From Lasiosphaeria ovina (taxonomy: Eukaryota; Ascomycota; Sordariomycetes; Sordariales; Lasiosphaeriaceae), in assembly GCA_033439765.1 (NCBI GenBank), contig JAULSN010000007.1, positions 2,480,001-2,544,000 of the forward strand: a stretch of 64,000 nucleotides of DNA, in the 5' to 3' direction. Positions 44,567-54,140 of the stretch are shown here, piece by piece (the stretch's first letter is position 1; each line of letters starts with the position of its first letter). A program made the translations under genes and the position numbers. The notes beneath the pieces were generated by a model. It saw only the letters and a list, made by a program, of their open reading frames with translations, did no database searches and was not told where the DNA came from.

Positions 44567-45274
44567 ATGGCGCCGTCGCCGCCCGAGAAGAAAGCTGAAG
44601 CCCCGCTGCGACAATCGACCTTGACGAATTTCAGAACGGGCGTGTCAATTGGCCCCCGCATCTCCAAGTCCAACAAGCCGGCTCCTGCCAAGCCCAAGTC
44701 CAACAAGCCGGCTACCCCGGGCCACGACCGCGTCACGACCGACGTCCTCATCGCTATTAAGTCCATCCACCTAGCCAACATCGCCAGCCAGAAAAAGAAC
44801 CACGAGTATCGCAAATACCGCCTGCACAACGAGGTCGTCCGGCTGTGGCTGTACGAGACCGGCGAAGGCGGGCAGGGTCGAGCCTCCATCACGTCTGTTC
44901 CTCCTCCTCCTCCTCCTCCTCCCCCTCCTCCCACCAGGTACCTGATTACAATGTGCTCTGCTTGTCGCTAATTCAGGTTTGATGTCAGACACATCGCTGT
45001 CATCCCGAAGGGCGTCCGCCACACGCCCGGCACCGTACCGACCGAACCCTTTGGCATCGGCAACGACGACTTCAACGCTGGCCTGAAACAGTCCAAGTAC
45101 GGATACCCCGTCCTCGAGCTCCACGAGCTGGTCAAACCCGTGACGCTGGCCGAGATGAAGAGCAAATGGGGCATGGGCGCGCCTATGGGATGGCGATACG
45201 TCAGTGCTGACCTGTGGGGGGATCGGTGGGGCGAGGACGACGAGAGGGCCGACAAGGTGGCTCGTGTGTTTTGA
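44567..45274 (+). CDS. PUA/ASCH-fold-like protein, conserved in fungi
   Basis: Exons 44567-44937 and 44977-45274 join (ACCAG|GTACC, TTCAG|GTTTG) to 222 residues. After a basic Pro/Lys/Ser N terminus, the text DVLIAIKSIHLANIASQKKNHEYRKYRLHNEVVRLWLYETG is the pattern of the fungal family that resembles the ASCH/PUA RNA-binding fold (start strand, KxxEyRKY motif, then a strand). The second exon adds the typical GIGNDDFNAGLKQSKYGYPVLELHELVKPVTLAEMKSKWGMGAPMGWRY end. A run of 11 prolines encoded mainly by CCT lies at the end of exon 1 and seems to be an expansion between two strands. Function unknown; RNA binding is suggested only by fold. Confidence 0.7.
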
Positions 45275-45428
45275 GGCCAATGGGGGGGTGTCTGCATCAC
45301 ATTGCACGGTGATTATTCACAAATCCAAGGTTGAAGCTCGACAGTACAGGCATCGCGAATCCTACAAGATTAACAACCGTTGGTGGGGAGGAACAACCGT
45401 TCATGGGAAGAATGTGGAATAAGATCTG

Positions 45429-45752
45429 CTAATGATGGGAGTCGTGAAACAGCAGGTTGGACATGTTAAGATCAGGGCTGAACTCCAGTCGGTCGTTCTT
45501 GGGATCGCTGGGCATCTCTTGACCCGACCATGCTTGGCAAGTTGGAGGAAGGGGATCCTGAGGAACGGTGTACGAATACCGGGCGGACAGCTCTTGGGGA
45601 GGGCGAGAAACTCTGCTCGGAACCGCGACTGGAAAAGGGGACTGCCCAAGGATTTCCCAACCCGCAACTGGGGCGCATAGCTGGAACGACTCGAAATAGT
45701 CGTCGGTGTCGTCCATGCCGCTAGTGATGAGAAAAGCCGTCATTCTCGCCAC
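45429..45752 (-). CDS. Hypothetical ORF, low support
   Basis: A 107-codon ORF (MARMTAFLITSGMDDTDDYFESFQL to HDSHH) convergent with the PUA/ASCH-like gene. Composition is protein-like (D/E/S/P-rich, balanced), and the 155 bp gap to the neighbouring stop fits a convergent gene pair. No domain, no recognisable intron. Could equally be chance. Confidence 0.25.
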   Translation of the reverse strand: MARMTAFLITSGMDDTDDYFESFQLCAPVAGWEILGQSPFPVAVPSRVSRPPQELSARYSYTVPQDPLPPTCQAWSGQEMPSDPKNDRLEFSPDLNMSNLLFHDSHH

Positions 45753-46710
45753 GCCTGTGTACTGCGAGCGAGTAGCAGGTGGCCTGTACTGCTGGGAGCC
45801 AGAATAATAAGGAGTTGTGCAAGGAGCAGACCGTTGGCTTTTGATTCGGTCATCTGCTAGAGGAGTACTAGTATGTGCTCTAAATAGATCGTCTGTGTTA
45901 CATGTCCCCCTTTTCGTGACCGGTGTAAAGATACAGGGTTGGCAAGTTCCGTAGTTCTACTTTATTGTGGAGAGGCTACTACTTATGTTAGGGGAGTGAT
46001 CTAATATTATACCGCATAGTACTGTATTATAACCAGCCCTAGACTGGAGGTGCGGTTTTATCAGCCCCTTTTTTATAACGAATCTGGGAATGGTTAATTT
46101 AACATGTCGAAGACATCCAAAGCTGAGCTAAGGGCTAAGGGTGAATCCAGCGAGCCTGGCTTTAGGCTAGCTACTTTCGGATGAGACGATTTCTTTTAGA
46201 CCAACTACCTATCTCCGCGCCCTCGCAACCACGCCCTCGGCAACAGCACCCTCGTCTTGACCCGACGACTCAAATGTGCAATCCCGACCCTCAGCGATGC
46301 AGTTGTTGCATTTTCCGCCACAGAAATCCGTACCGGTGGTTGCGCAGTACGCGAACGGGAGCGCCAGCTCACTTAACGGCCCCTAGTTATTGATATCCAT
46401 ACAAGGCCGGAAGAATAGCCCGCCTGGTCGCGGCTGCTCACTAATAGCGCGTTGAGTACCCTCTGCTCGATGGGCTCCCGCGTCGCGGATACGAGTTTGG
46501 TCAAGAGTCTCGAATAAAAGCTAGCCTTTAAGTAAATATCAATAGGGGGGGGGTGGCCAGCAACGCTTATACAGGCGAGGTAGCCCGGGAAGCACTCGAT
46601 GCAGCGCGTGTCCGAGGCGGCGTCGAGCCGCGCCGTCGGCCGCTCCCAGTTGAAGGGCTTGTCGCGCTTATCGCCGTTAAAGGGCGTCGATGACATTAAC
46701 CAAAATCCCA
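45753..46710. other. Intergenic region, decayed
   Basis: About 960 bp. AT-rich with frequent TA at 45,980-46,080; GC-rich after 46,550. It may hold the lost 5' part of the methyltransferase pseudogene, but I cannot follow a frame. A G8 run lies at about 46,545-46,552. Confidence 0.4.
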
Positions 46711-47445
46711 GAAACTGCCCTTTGACGACGCCACGTTCGACGCCGTCTACGTCTTCGAGGCGCTGTGCTATGCGCCGGACCGGGCAGCGGCCTACGGCAA
46801 GGTGTGGCGGGTGCTCAAGCCTGGCGGGCTGTCCGCGCTGACTGACTGGGCTATGACGGACAAGTTTGTCGAGGGCAACCTATACCACCGCGACATGCGT
46901 AACTGGACCGAGTTTAGTAACGCTACTATACGTATGCCGCGGGTCGCCGAGATGCGTGCTGCGCTGGCCGAGACGGGTGCGTTCCCACAAAATATACCTA
47001 CCCACCCCTCCAACTCTGTTAGACTACCGACTAGAGGTAGATTATTACCTAATTAATAAACTACTACAGGCTTCGAGGTGCTCTACGAAGAAAATATAGT
47101 ATACCGTAGCTACCCGGGGCCGTAGTACTTTGGGCCGGCCGGCGACGTACGGTGGGCGCGATATAGGGCGACTTCTGGAAGGTGTTTACTATATCGCTAG
47201 CGTTTTTGTTTATGGTTAATAGCGTATACCGGCTACTAGCGTTCGTGGGGATCTTGCCGCGGGAGGTGCTGGCGCTTATAGATACTATATGGCACTACTA
47301 CCGGTCCGTGGCTATGGGCGGCTAGCTCGATATCTTCACACCTATGTACCTGTTTGCCACGCGCAAGCCAGGCGCTGACGGTAATAGTAAGGGCAAAAAT
47401 AAGGACATGGCTGGTAAGGGCAAGGGTAAAGAAAGGAGCGGTTAA
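46711..47445 (+). pseudogene. Sterol 24-C-methyltransferase (Erg6)-like pseudogene, C-terminal part
   Basis: A SAM-dependent methyltransferase of the Erg6/SMT type, decayed. The text LPFDDATFDAVYVFEALCYAPD, then KVWRVLKPGG (motifs II and III) and TDWAMTDKF is clear. An intron (GTGCGT about 46,977 to CTACAG about 47,069) still has intact borders and joins AETG to FEVLYEENIVYRSYPGP. TAG then replaces an expected Trp or Gln near 47,123, a frame change follows near 47,160, and the conserved C-terminal end (GDFWKVFTISLAF, then a TAG near 47,324, then LDIFTPMYLFATRKPGADG) is read in the new frame. The N-terminal half with the SAM glycine loop is not recognisable upstream. Its end lies about 110 bp from the retrotransposon. 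Confidence 0.7.
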
Positions 47446-47549
47446 TAAGGGGTTTGGGTATTATTTCTTTTCCTTATCCTTTTTGTTTTTATAAAGTACT
47501 GGCTACAACGAATATCAAAGTTTTGCTTGGTATTCCCTACTGCCTATAT

Positions 47550-47554
47550 GAACT
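47550..47554. repeat. Target-site duplication, left copy (GAACT)
   Basis: Identical to 53,502-53,506 on the other side of the element. Confidence 0.85.
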
Positions 47555-47858
47555 TGTTGGAATGACAAGGTCATTCATAATAGTCACTATAGTAACCGTT
47601 GCGAAAGGGTGGTTGGGAGATTGGTGGTATGTTCATTTATCTCTGCTCTGTTCACTAGGGTTACAGGGTGCTTGGTGTTTTTGGGGGAGTGGGCTGTCCA
47701 CAGGGTGGATGGTCCGTGCACACTAAGGTCACGTGCTAGGGCAGGTGACCCGTGTGTCCGGGCCAGGCCCACTATTCTTCCTGACTGACCAATCAGGGCT
47801 ATGCGGCCCGCCGAGCCGCCTCAGCCTCCGTAACTCTGATTGATCGGTTATTCCTACA
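47555..47858 (-). repeat. LTR, left copy (3' LTR of the minus-strand element)
   Basis: 304 bp, TG..CA ends. It keeps CA/TG at the eight positions where the other copy has TA, so it is the less mutated copy. Confidence 0.92.
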
Positions 47859-47887
47859 CTGGCAGTCTTTTCTTCCTCCATAAGATC

Positions 47888-49080
47888 CTACTCGCTGTGG
47901 TCCTTCTTGTTCCGCTTTACGGAAGCCTGAATCCTGACCGTCAACGTGTTATTGTCAATAAGGGCCTGTAGGGCCATATTGGGTAATGACTTCGTCATCG
48001 TATCGGCCGGGTTGTCGTTTCCGTTGATCCATCGGACTTCGAAGATCTCCTGCTTCTCGTATGACTGCCTCATGCTCATGATGTCGATCATAAGCCGCTT
48101 TTCCTTCGTTGTGCCTAGTTTGACTAAGCATTCGTAGAGCGAGAAAGAGTCGGTGTATACGATCATCGGGATATTCGGGATGCCTAGCTTGGCCAGGATC
48201 ATATTAATCGTTACGTTGAAACAAATGCCCATATCAACGCCGTTGGCCATAGCGTAGATCTCTGAGGCTAGGATGCTTCGTATAATCCGCTTATATTTGG
48301 TAGATGACTAGTGGATTAGGTTCCCTATTATGATGAAGCTTCCTTCATCCATCTCTTCGTTCGCTAGGAAGATCACGTATCCGATTTGTGAGCTCAAGTC
48401 CTTGTTATTAGCGAATAACGCGTCTACGTAGACAAACAGCCTAGCCGTAGGTAGGTCGAGGGGGATATAGTTGATACCTCGGTCAACGTGCTCCATCTGC
48501 CATTTGATACGCTTATTCATCCTGGCGATATCTTCTTTTGTTAGTTCTTTGTGCTGTGCTGCAGCCGATAGGTCGAACGCGGCTTCAGGCTGATAGGTCG
48601 AAGCGATATAGGTACCGCGTGCCCGCTGTTCGACGTATTCCTAAGCGTTGGTCGCGATTATGAGCTTCTCGCCCTGCTTCTTCTGCTTCAGGGCCAGTGT
48701 ACCGTCCTCTTGGAAGGTCAAGATACATCCGTTAAATACGAGCGGGTTAGCCGGGGTTAATTTCTGTTTCGGTTTGGTTGTGAACTTGGCTTCCTCAATC
48801 ATCTGCTCCTCCAGGGCTTCAAACCCTGTATTAGTGAGGCCGATCGTATCGTTAGTCTATATACCGACGACTGTAAAGTGCTCTGAGTCGTTCGACGTAA
48901 TTAATAGGCATGGATCGTAGGTCGATATAGTCATATTCAGCCGGTCCCGGTAATGCTTGAAGTAGGTTGCCCACCAGTGTATACCTGCCTCGGCTATGCC
49001 GTATAACGGCTTGACGACTTCCATTATTATCCCTTTCGGGTAGTTGTGACGGATTTGCTCAGGCAGGTAGGCTATAATCG
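47888..49080 (-). pseudogene. copia reverse transcriptase/RNase H region, interrupted by TAG codons
   Basis: One minus-strand frame from about 48,990 to 47,888 encodes the end of the RT (GTYIASTYQPEAAFDLSAAAQ-type text) and the copia RNase H (VYVDALFANNKDLSSQIGYVIFL; YTDSFSLYECLVKLGTTKEKRLMIDI; WINGNDNPADTMTKSL). It is cut by in-frame TAG at 48,857-48,859, 48,641-48,643 and 48,308-48,310. Context suggests original Gln (GI*TND, NA*EYV) and Trp (IH*SSTK), i.e. CAG to TAG and TGG to TAG. The upstream RT text (YGIAEAGIHWWATYF) is recognisable at about 48,950-49,030. Confidence 0.8.
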
Positions 49081-49639
49081 TTCGCTGAAGCGCTATTATA
49101 GACTGTGTGTATGCCTACGTGATATCCCGAATCTATAGTATCATTCCCTAGCGGATGAGCGAGGGTGCTAGGGCTATTAGGGTCCGTTGGCTCGCTCGTT
49201 GGATCGTAGGGCTCTACGTTAGTACCAGTTCTTTGCCCTGATCGCTGTGGCCTTGGATCACAAGCCGGGACTTCTCGTACGGAGAGTCCGTTTCCTTGCC
49301 CTTAACCTCGCGGACCATACGCGATTTGAAGATGCGGATGTTTCCGTACCTCTCCGGGTCGTACTTCTGGAATATAAAGACTCCTCGGCTAATGAGGGTA
49401 TCGATTTCCTCTTGATCGGAGCGGGAGAAAGGCTCGCCATCCGTTAGAATCTTCCCTTCCTAGCGAAGCCGTATCGCTAGGTCATAGTCCTCTACTTCCT
49501 TTGCCGTTAGATAGGCTATCGTAAGGGTCGCACCCTCAGTTATCGCCGTATCTATAGTAGGGCTCGGCTTCGGCTTATTCTTTAATCCGGGCGGCCGTCC
49601 TCGCCGTCTTAATACTCGGGGTTCTTCCTATGGAGGGGT

Positions 49640-50383
49640 CTACTCGTCGTCCTCGTCGGCCTCGTTATGAGGGAGCTTTCCACTCTCTCCGAGAGCCGGG
49701 GTAGCTATTAAATCATTACGGTAGTATGGCTTAACTACTACGATACGAAAGTTCGTAGGCTTGCCGTTGACTTCAACCGTATAGGTCTTTCCGTCACGTA
49801 CGAGTAGTATATGTGGGCCGGTCCACTTCTCGCCTTCTCGCCATACCTTTACCTCGCTTTGGAGAGGAAGGTTGAGGGTATTAAGGTTGTTCGGGCCGTT
49901 ACGTATGCCTAGGGCATTAGAAACCTGTCTCTTTACCTTAAGGGTACGTATCTCTATTATCGCTTTCCGTACTGCTCTCGCGCGGGCTTCAATAGAGGGA
50001 GATTGAGGCGATGATGCGGTTATCCTAGGATACGTTCCGAACATAAGGAGGGTAGGGACTAGGCCGTCGGGTCCTATAGTATCGTTAACTACCTTAACAG
50101 CCATTTAAAGGGCTTGATCTGCCGTTACATTAAGGCCGTACAGGTCTGCCGTAATAACTTCATAGGCTCGGCGGAGCGGTCCGTAATACCGTTCTAGCTT
50201 ACCGATCGAGTTATAGGCTTCTACTAGGACTTCTATAATCTCGATCGATAGGTTGCGGGCGTTATTAACGAATTCTTCTACCGTGAAGTTGGTTCCTACA
50301 TTAGTAACGATGATATTAGGTGGTCCAACGTAGGTATCGATCCATATCGCTCGGATTGTATTCCAGGTTGCCTTTGCCGTCAT
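49640..50383 (-). pseudogene. copia integrase core, interrupted
   Basis: A single frame cut by one TAA at 50,105-50,107 (ADQAL*MAVKVVNDT, where CAA would fit). The upper part has the integrase core text YVGPPNIIVTNVGTNFTVEEFVNNARNL..VEAYNSIGKLERYYGPLRRAYEVI; the catalytic Asp expected before xGTNF is Asn here (TNVGTNF), a GAC/GAT to AAC/AAT-type G-to-A change. The lower part gives a PRITASSPQSPS region typical of pol between integrase and RT. Confidence 0.75.
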
Positions 50384-52090
50384 ATTCTGGAGGAATCGTA
50401 CGGCCTAGAAAGAGGTCGCCTTATCGACAGCATGGATAACTGGTTTTCCATCGAGATACATAATATCTACCAGCATACAGTAGTTGAAGTCGATATCGTC
50501 ATAGAGGGTAAATCTGAATCTACCAGGATTACTACTATATAACTAGCATTAATAGCAAAACTTATTAATCTTCTCGATAACTTCGTACTCCAGATCATTA
50601 TAGCCTACTCGTATGAGTACCTTATATAGGCGTTCTACCGCCGGGTGACCGAATCGTCGGTGTAGTTGGCGTAGCTCTATTTCCGTAAGGTGAGACCATA
50701 CGATAGTGCTCTCGGGATCGTTTAGTAGGAGCCAGGGATAGCCCTATTTCCGTACGATCGGGTAGCCCTTTCCTTAATGAACCAGGAGATTAAGGATATT
50801 ATTGAGGTATACGCCGTATTTATCCATATTAAAGAGATATAATAGAAACGGGGTATTTACCAGGACGACTTGGAAGTCGATTAAGCCGAACGGGGTCTCT
50901 ACGGATACCGTTCCGAGAGATATACTCTCTGGGTTATTACCGAAGCGTACGCGGTGCTTTCTAGCCGTTAATATATCGATCTTGGTACCCGGGATCTCCT
51001 TCTATAGTGCCTTAACTTAGTTCTCACCGGCTATTGATATACCGGCTACGCCTATATCGGGCATAATACCTTAGAAGATCTCTAAGTTATAGCGGCTTTT
51101 AAAGTGAAAGAGTAATGCGGGCTCTTCCGGAGGTTGTATAAACGGGTTGGCTTCTATTATCGCGTGTATCGTCGCCTAGTTATTTAGGAGGTTGGCCATC
51201 TTAATACCGTTAACTATGCCGTACTCCGTAAAGAAGCTCTCAAACTATGGTTTGGATGTTTGGGGTTCCTCCGCGGTGGCCCATATATCGAAGTCAGTCT
51301 CGAAGTCGCCGGGGTCTATGCCTTCGTAATCGAATAGGAATAACGTGAAATTATCCTCTTCTTTATCGTTCGCCTATATATATCGTCGCTACTAGTTATG
51401 CCTTGATCGGCGTTCAGAGATCGGGTGCTTTTTCGACTAATAGCCCTGTTTTCCGTATACGAAGCACTTCTTATTACTATTATTGAATGGTCTGCGGGGG
51501 CCGTTATTACGTAGTCCATTATATGATCCACCGCTCCGAGAGCTCGCTCGGGAGCCTCCTCTACTAGACCGTCCGCCTTTATATCGTCGATCAACCTAGT
51601 ATTGACCTAAGTCTTCCTCGTTGACGTTGTACTACTATAGGGTAGTCTTCTCAAAGCGTATATATATACCTATAGCGTTCCTCAAATCGGAGACAACGCT
51701 CTCGAAGGTAGAAGCTGGTTTCATCGATACCAGCTTATATACTTCAACACCCTGATATACGTTGAGTAGCTATTCGGCCAGATCTTCATCTATTCGGTAC
51801 ATGCCTACGGGTGTTCTGCCTACGAGTCCTTTGAAGATCTTCTATAGCTTATTGACGAGGATATCGAAGCATTATGATAGGTCCTTGTCGGGGTTCTCTT
51901 TAATAATACGAATGAAGGTCGTAGATCGCCACTCTTGGAGGTATATCTAACGATCCTCTATAGAGTGGAAGAATACTCTGGTTCGGTTAATCATCTCGTC
52001 AAAAGTAAGGTTCTCCTGTATTAACCGGTCGAAATAGAACTATTTGGCTCTGTCCTTGAGTATGACTGAGTATACCTTGTGGTATAGCTA

Positions 52091-52381
52091 TTAAGGGATA
52101 CCGATAATCTGGTAGTACGCTCCGAAGATCTTGACTTTCGAGTCCAAAATATCGTAGCGTTCGCCTCCAAACTTATCTTCGTCGGTATATATCTTTATAA
52201 GGTCTATTAGTATTCGCGATAGCGGTAGTGGTACCGCGTTACTCAGGTATGGAGGTGTGTCAGCTATATCGAGTGGAGGTGTATCGGGGTTGTCTTCCTT
52301 AATCGAATTTAGCTTGTTGGTTCCTGCTCGTACGGGGGCCGGGGTCATCAAGCTTGACTGGGCCCTGGGGGTGCCCTTCAA
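52091..52381 (-). pseudogene. gag-like fragment of the retrotransposon
   Basis: A 96-codon fragment (DEDKFGGERYDILDSKVKIFGAYYQIIGIP) that fits the capsid-type start seen in fungal copia gag proteins (..KFxGxxYxxLxxKLxxF). Position next to the 5' LTR supports gag. Confidence 0.5.
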
Positions 52382-53197
52382 CGGTACCGAGGTTCTTACG
52401 GGGTTTGCTGATGATCCGGAAAAGTACGGGTTCTATTTTGACTGGAACTTCATTCCTCTCTCCTCGCTATATAGTTCAACCTCCTCTTCTGGCCACTCGG
52501 GGGCCTTCTTTCCCTGGGCTAGTATGAAGAGCTGCTGTGATATAATGCCTTCGTTGTTAATATAGATACCATAATCTTTGAGGAAGTATTTGAGGTTGGT
52601 ACGGAGGGTCTTATCGAGGGTTTTGAAGTGGGCTTCGGTCTAGTCGATGAAGTCGGTCCGGAAGGCTACGAACAAGGTTTGGTCTCGTAGTTCCTGGTTA
52701 TCGTAGATCTCGATACAGTCGATCAGGTAGGTGTTGAGCCTCTTTGGCGTAGCCTGTTATTCATCTATAGGGTCGAAGTCCTTCCCTTCCTAGGTCGGGT
52801 CGGTAATACTAATGACGCGGGCGCTAGTACGTAGGCTCGTTATCGTACTTGTTTTTATCGAGGGACCTTGATCAGCTGAGTAGGGTCAAGCCTTTCTTTC
52901 TAGCTAGTTAGATCCTTCGCGAGGGGTTATTTGCGTAATAGACGCAGATAGCCAAGTAGGGCGCAAGGCCTTTCTTTCGACTACCCTTGAGGTCTTCGTC
53001 TCGGTTGTCCCGTACGTTGAAGAGTCTCTCTCGCGCTCGTAGTCCTACGTTCAATTGAGCTTTCTACGTATTCAGTGCTCTCTCGAATACAGTCCTTCGT
53101 GCCGCTTCCTGTCCAGCGATCGTAGGGACCACGATCACTGCCGCTATCGGACTCCTTGCTATTCTACGGTTAACCTGGTCGGTCAACCACTAATTAG

Positions 53198-53501
53198 TGT
53201 TGGAATAATAAGGTCATTTATAATAGTTACTATAGTAACCGTTACGAAAGGGTGGTTGGGAGATTGGTGGTATGTTCATTTATCTCTGCTCTGTTCACTA
53301 GGGTTATAGGGTGCTTGGTGTTTTTGGGGGAGTGGGCTGTCCATAGGGTGGATGGTCCGTACACACTAAGGTCACGTGCTAGGGCAGGTGACCCGTGTGT
53401 CCGGGCCAGGCCCACTATTCTTCCTGACTGACCAATCAGGGCTATGCGGCCCGCCGAGCCGCCTCAGCCTCCGTAACTCTGATTGATCGGTTATTCCTAC
53501 A
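53198..53501 (-). repeat. LTR, right copy (5' LTR of the minus-strand element)
   Basis: 304 bp, TG..CA ends. Differs from the left copy at eight sites, in each case TA replacing CA or TG. Confidence 0.92.
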
Positions 53502-53506
53502 GAACT
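53502..53506. repeat. Target-site duplication, right copy (GAACT)
   Basis: Directly follows the right LTR end and equals the left flank. Confidence 0.85.
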
Positions 53507-53597
53507 AGATACCTTGGACTTTATGCCAATGTTTGATAAACTTTTGGAAAGAAAAAAGCGAAAAGAAAAATTAGAAAAACATGCCATATAGTATATC

Positions 53598-54140
53598 CTA
53601 AACAGATTGCAACCAAAGCACCTGCCTACTCGATGCTGGTTGCTCAGTCCGAACCGATGCAGATGCGTCGGCGTGCCGCGGCGTGTAGGCGCCTCTCACT
53701 ACGATGGCGGCGTAGCTTCGCGCCAGCACAACCTGGTGCACCTTGATATGGAGGTAGTGCTCGAGTGATGCGCCCATGGTGTGGTTGGCTGCGCTGGCGT
53801 CACCCACTCGGCCGGCTCCAGGGTCAACTGCTGGAGGCTGTCGTCCCAGCGCGCCGGGCGCGTGTTTCTTGCCCAGCTCCACCCACGCCCGGTACTTCCT
53901 GCGCTGGCCTGCATGAGCGACTCGACCTCCTCCATCGTGATCTCAAGCTCGGCTTCTCTCGCGATTTCCTCCATGGTTATGTGGTGCTGAACCTGACCCT
54001 GGGTCGGAGGCCGGCGTCAACGCACCTGCACATGCTCGAGCACGATCCGCTTGACCTCGTCGGTCCAGATCCGATCGAGCTTCTTGTCCGCCTCGTACTC
54101 GCACCCGTGAGCCACATAAAGCACGAGAAGTGAAACACGT
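53598..54140 (-). pseudogene. Unrecognised ORF relic with frameshift
   Basis: On the minus strand, protein-like text passes between frames: EYEADKKLDRIWTDEVKRIVLEHVQV (about 54,100-54,020), then MEEIAREAELEITMEEVESLMQ (about 53,974-53,908), then in another frame YRAWVELGKKHAPGALG and LEHYLHIKVHQVVLARSYAAIVVRGA (to about 53,690). The helices are charged and coding-like; a small intron with a GTGCGT donor may lie at about 54,023. I do not recognise a family. Confidence 0.3.

Larger units (their letters stand above)
47555..53501 (-). mobile_element. Complete Ty1/copia-type LTR retrotransposon, RIP-damaged
   Basis: A 5,947-bp element bounded by two 304-bp direct repeats (47,555-47,858 and 53,198-53,501) that begin TGTTGG and end CCTACA. 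It is flanked by the identical 5-bp sequence GAACT (47,550-47,554 and 53,502-53,506), the target-site duplication. Minus-strand coding order is gag-like (about 52,400-52,000), integrase (about 50,400-49,640), reverse transcriptase then RNase H (about 49,080-47,888); integrase before RT is the copia order. All frames are broken by stops, so it is not autonomous. The two LTRs differ at eight positions, all C-to-T or G-to-A in CA/TG context. Confidence 0.92.
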
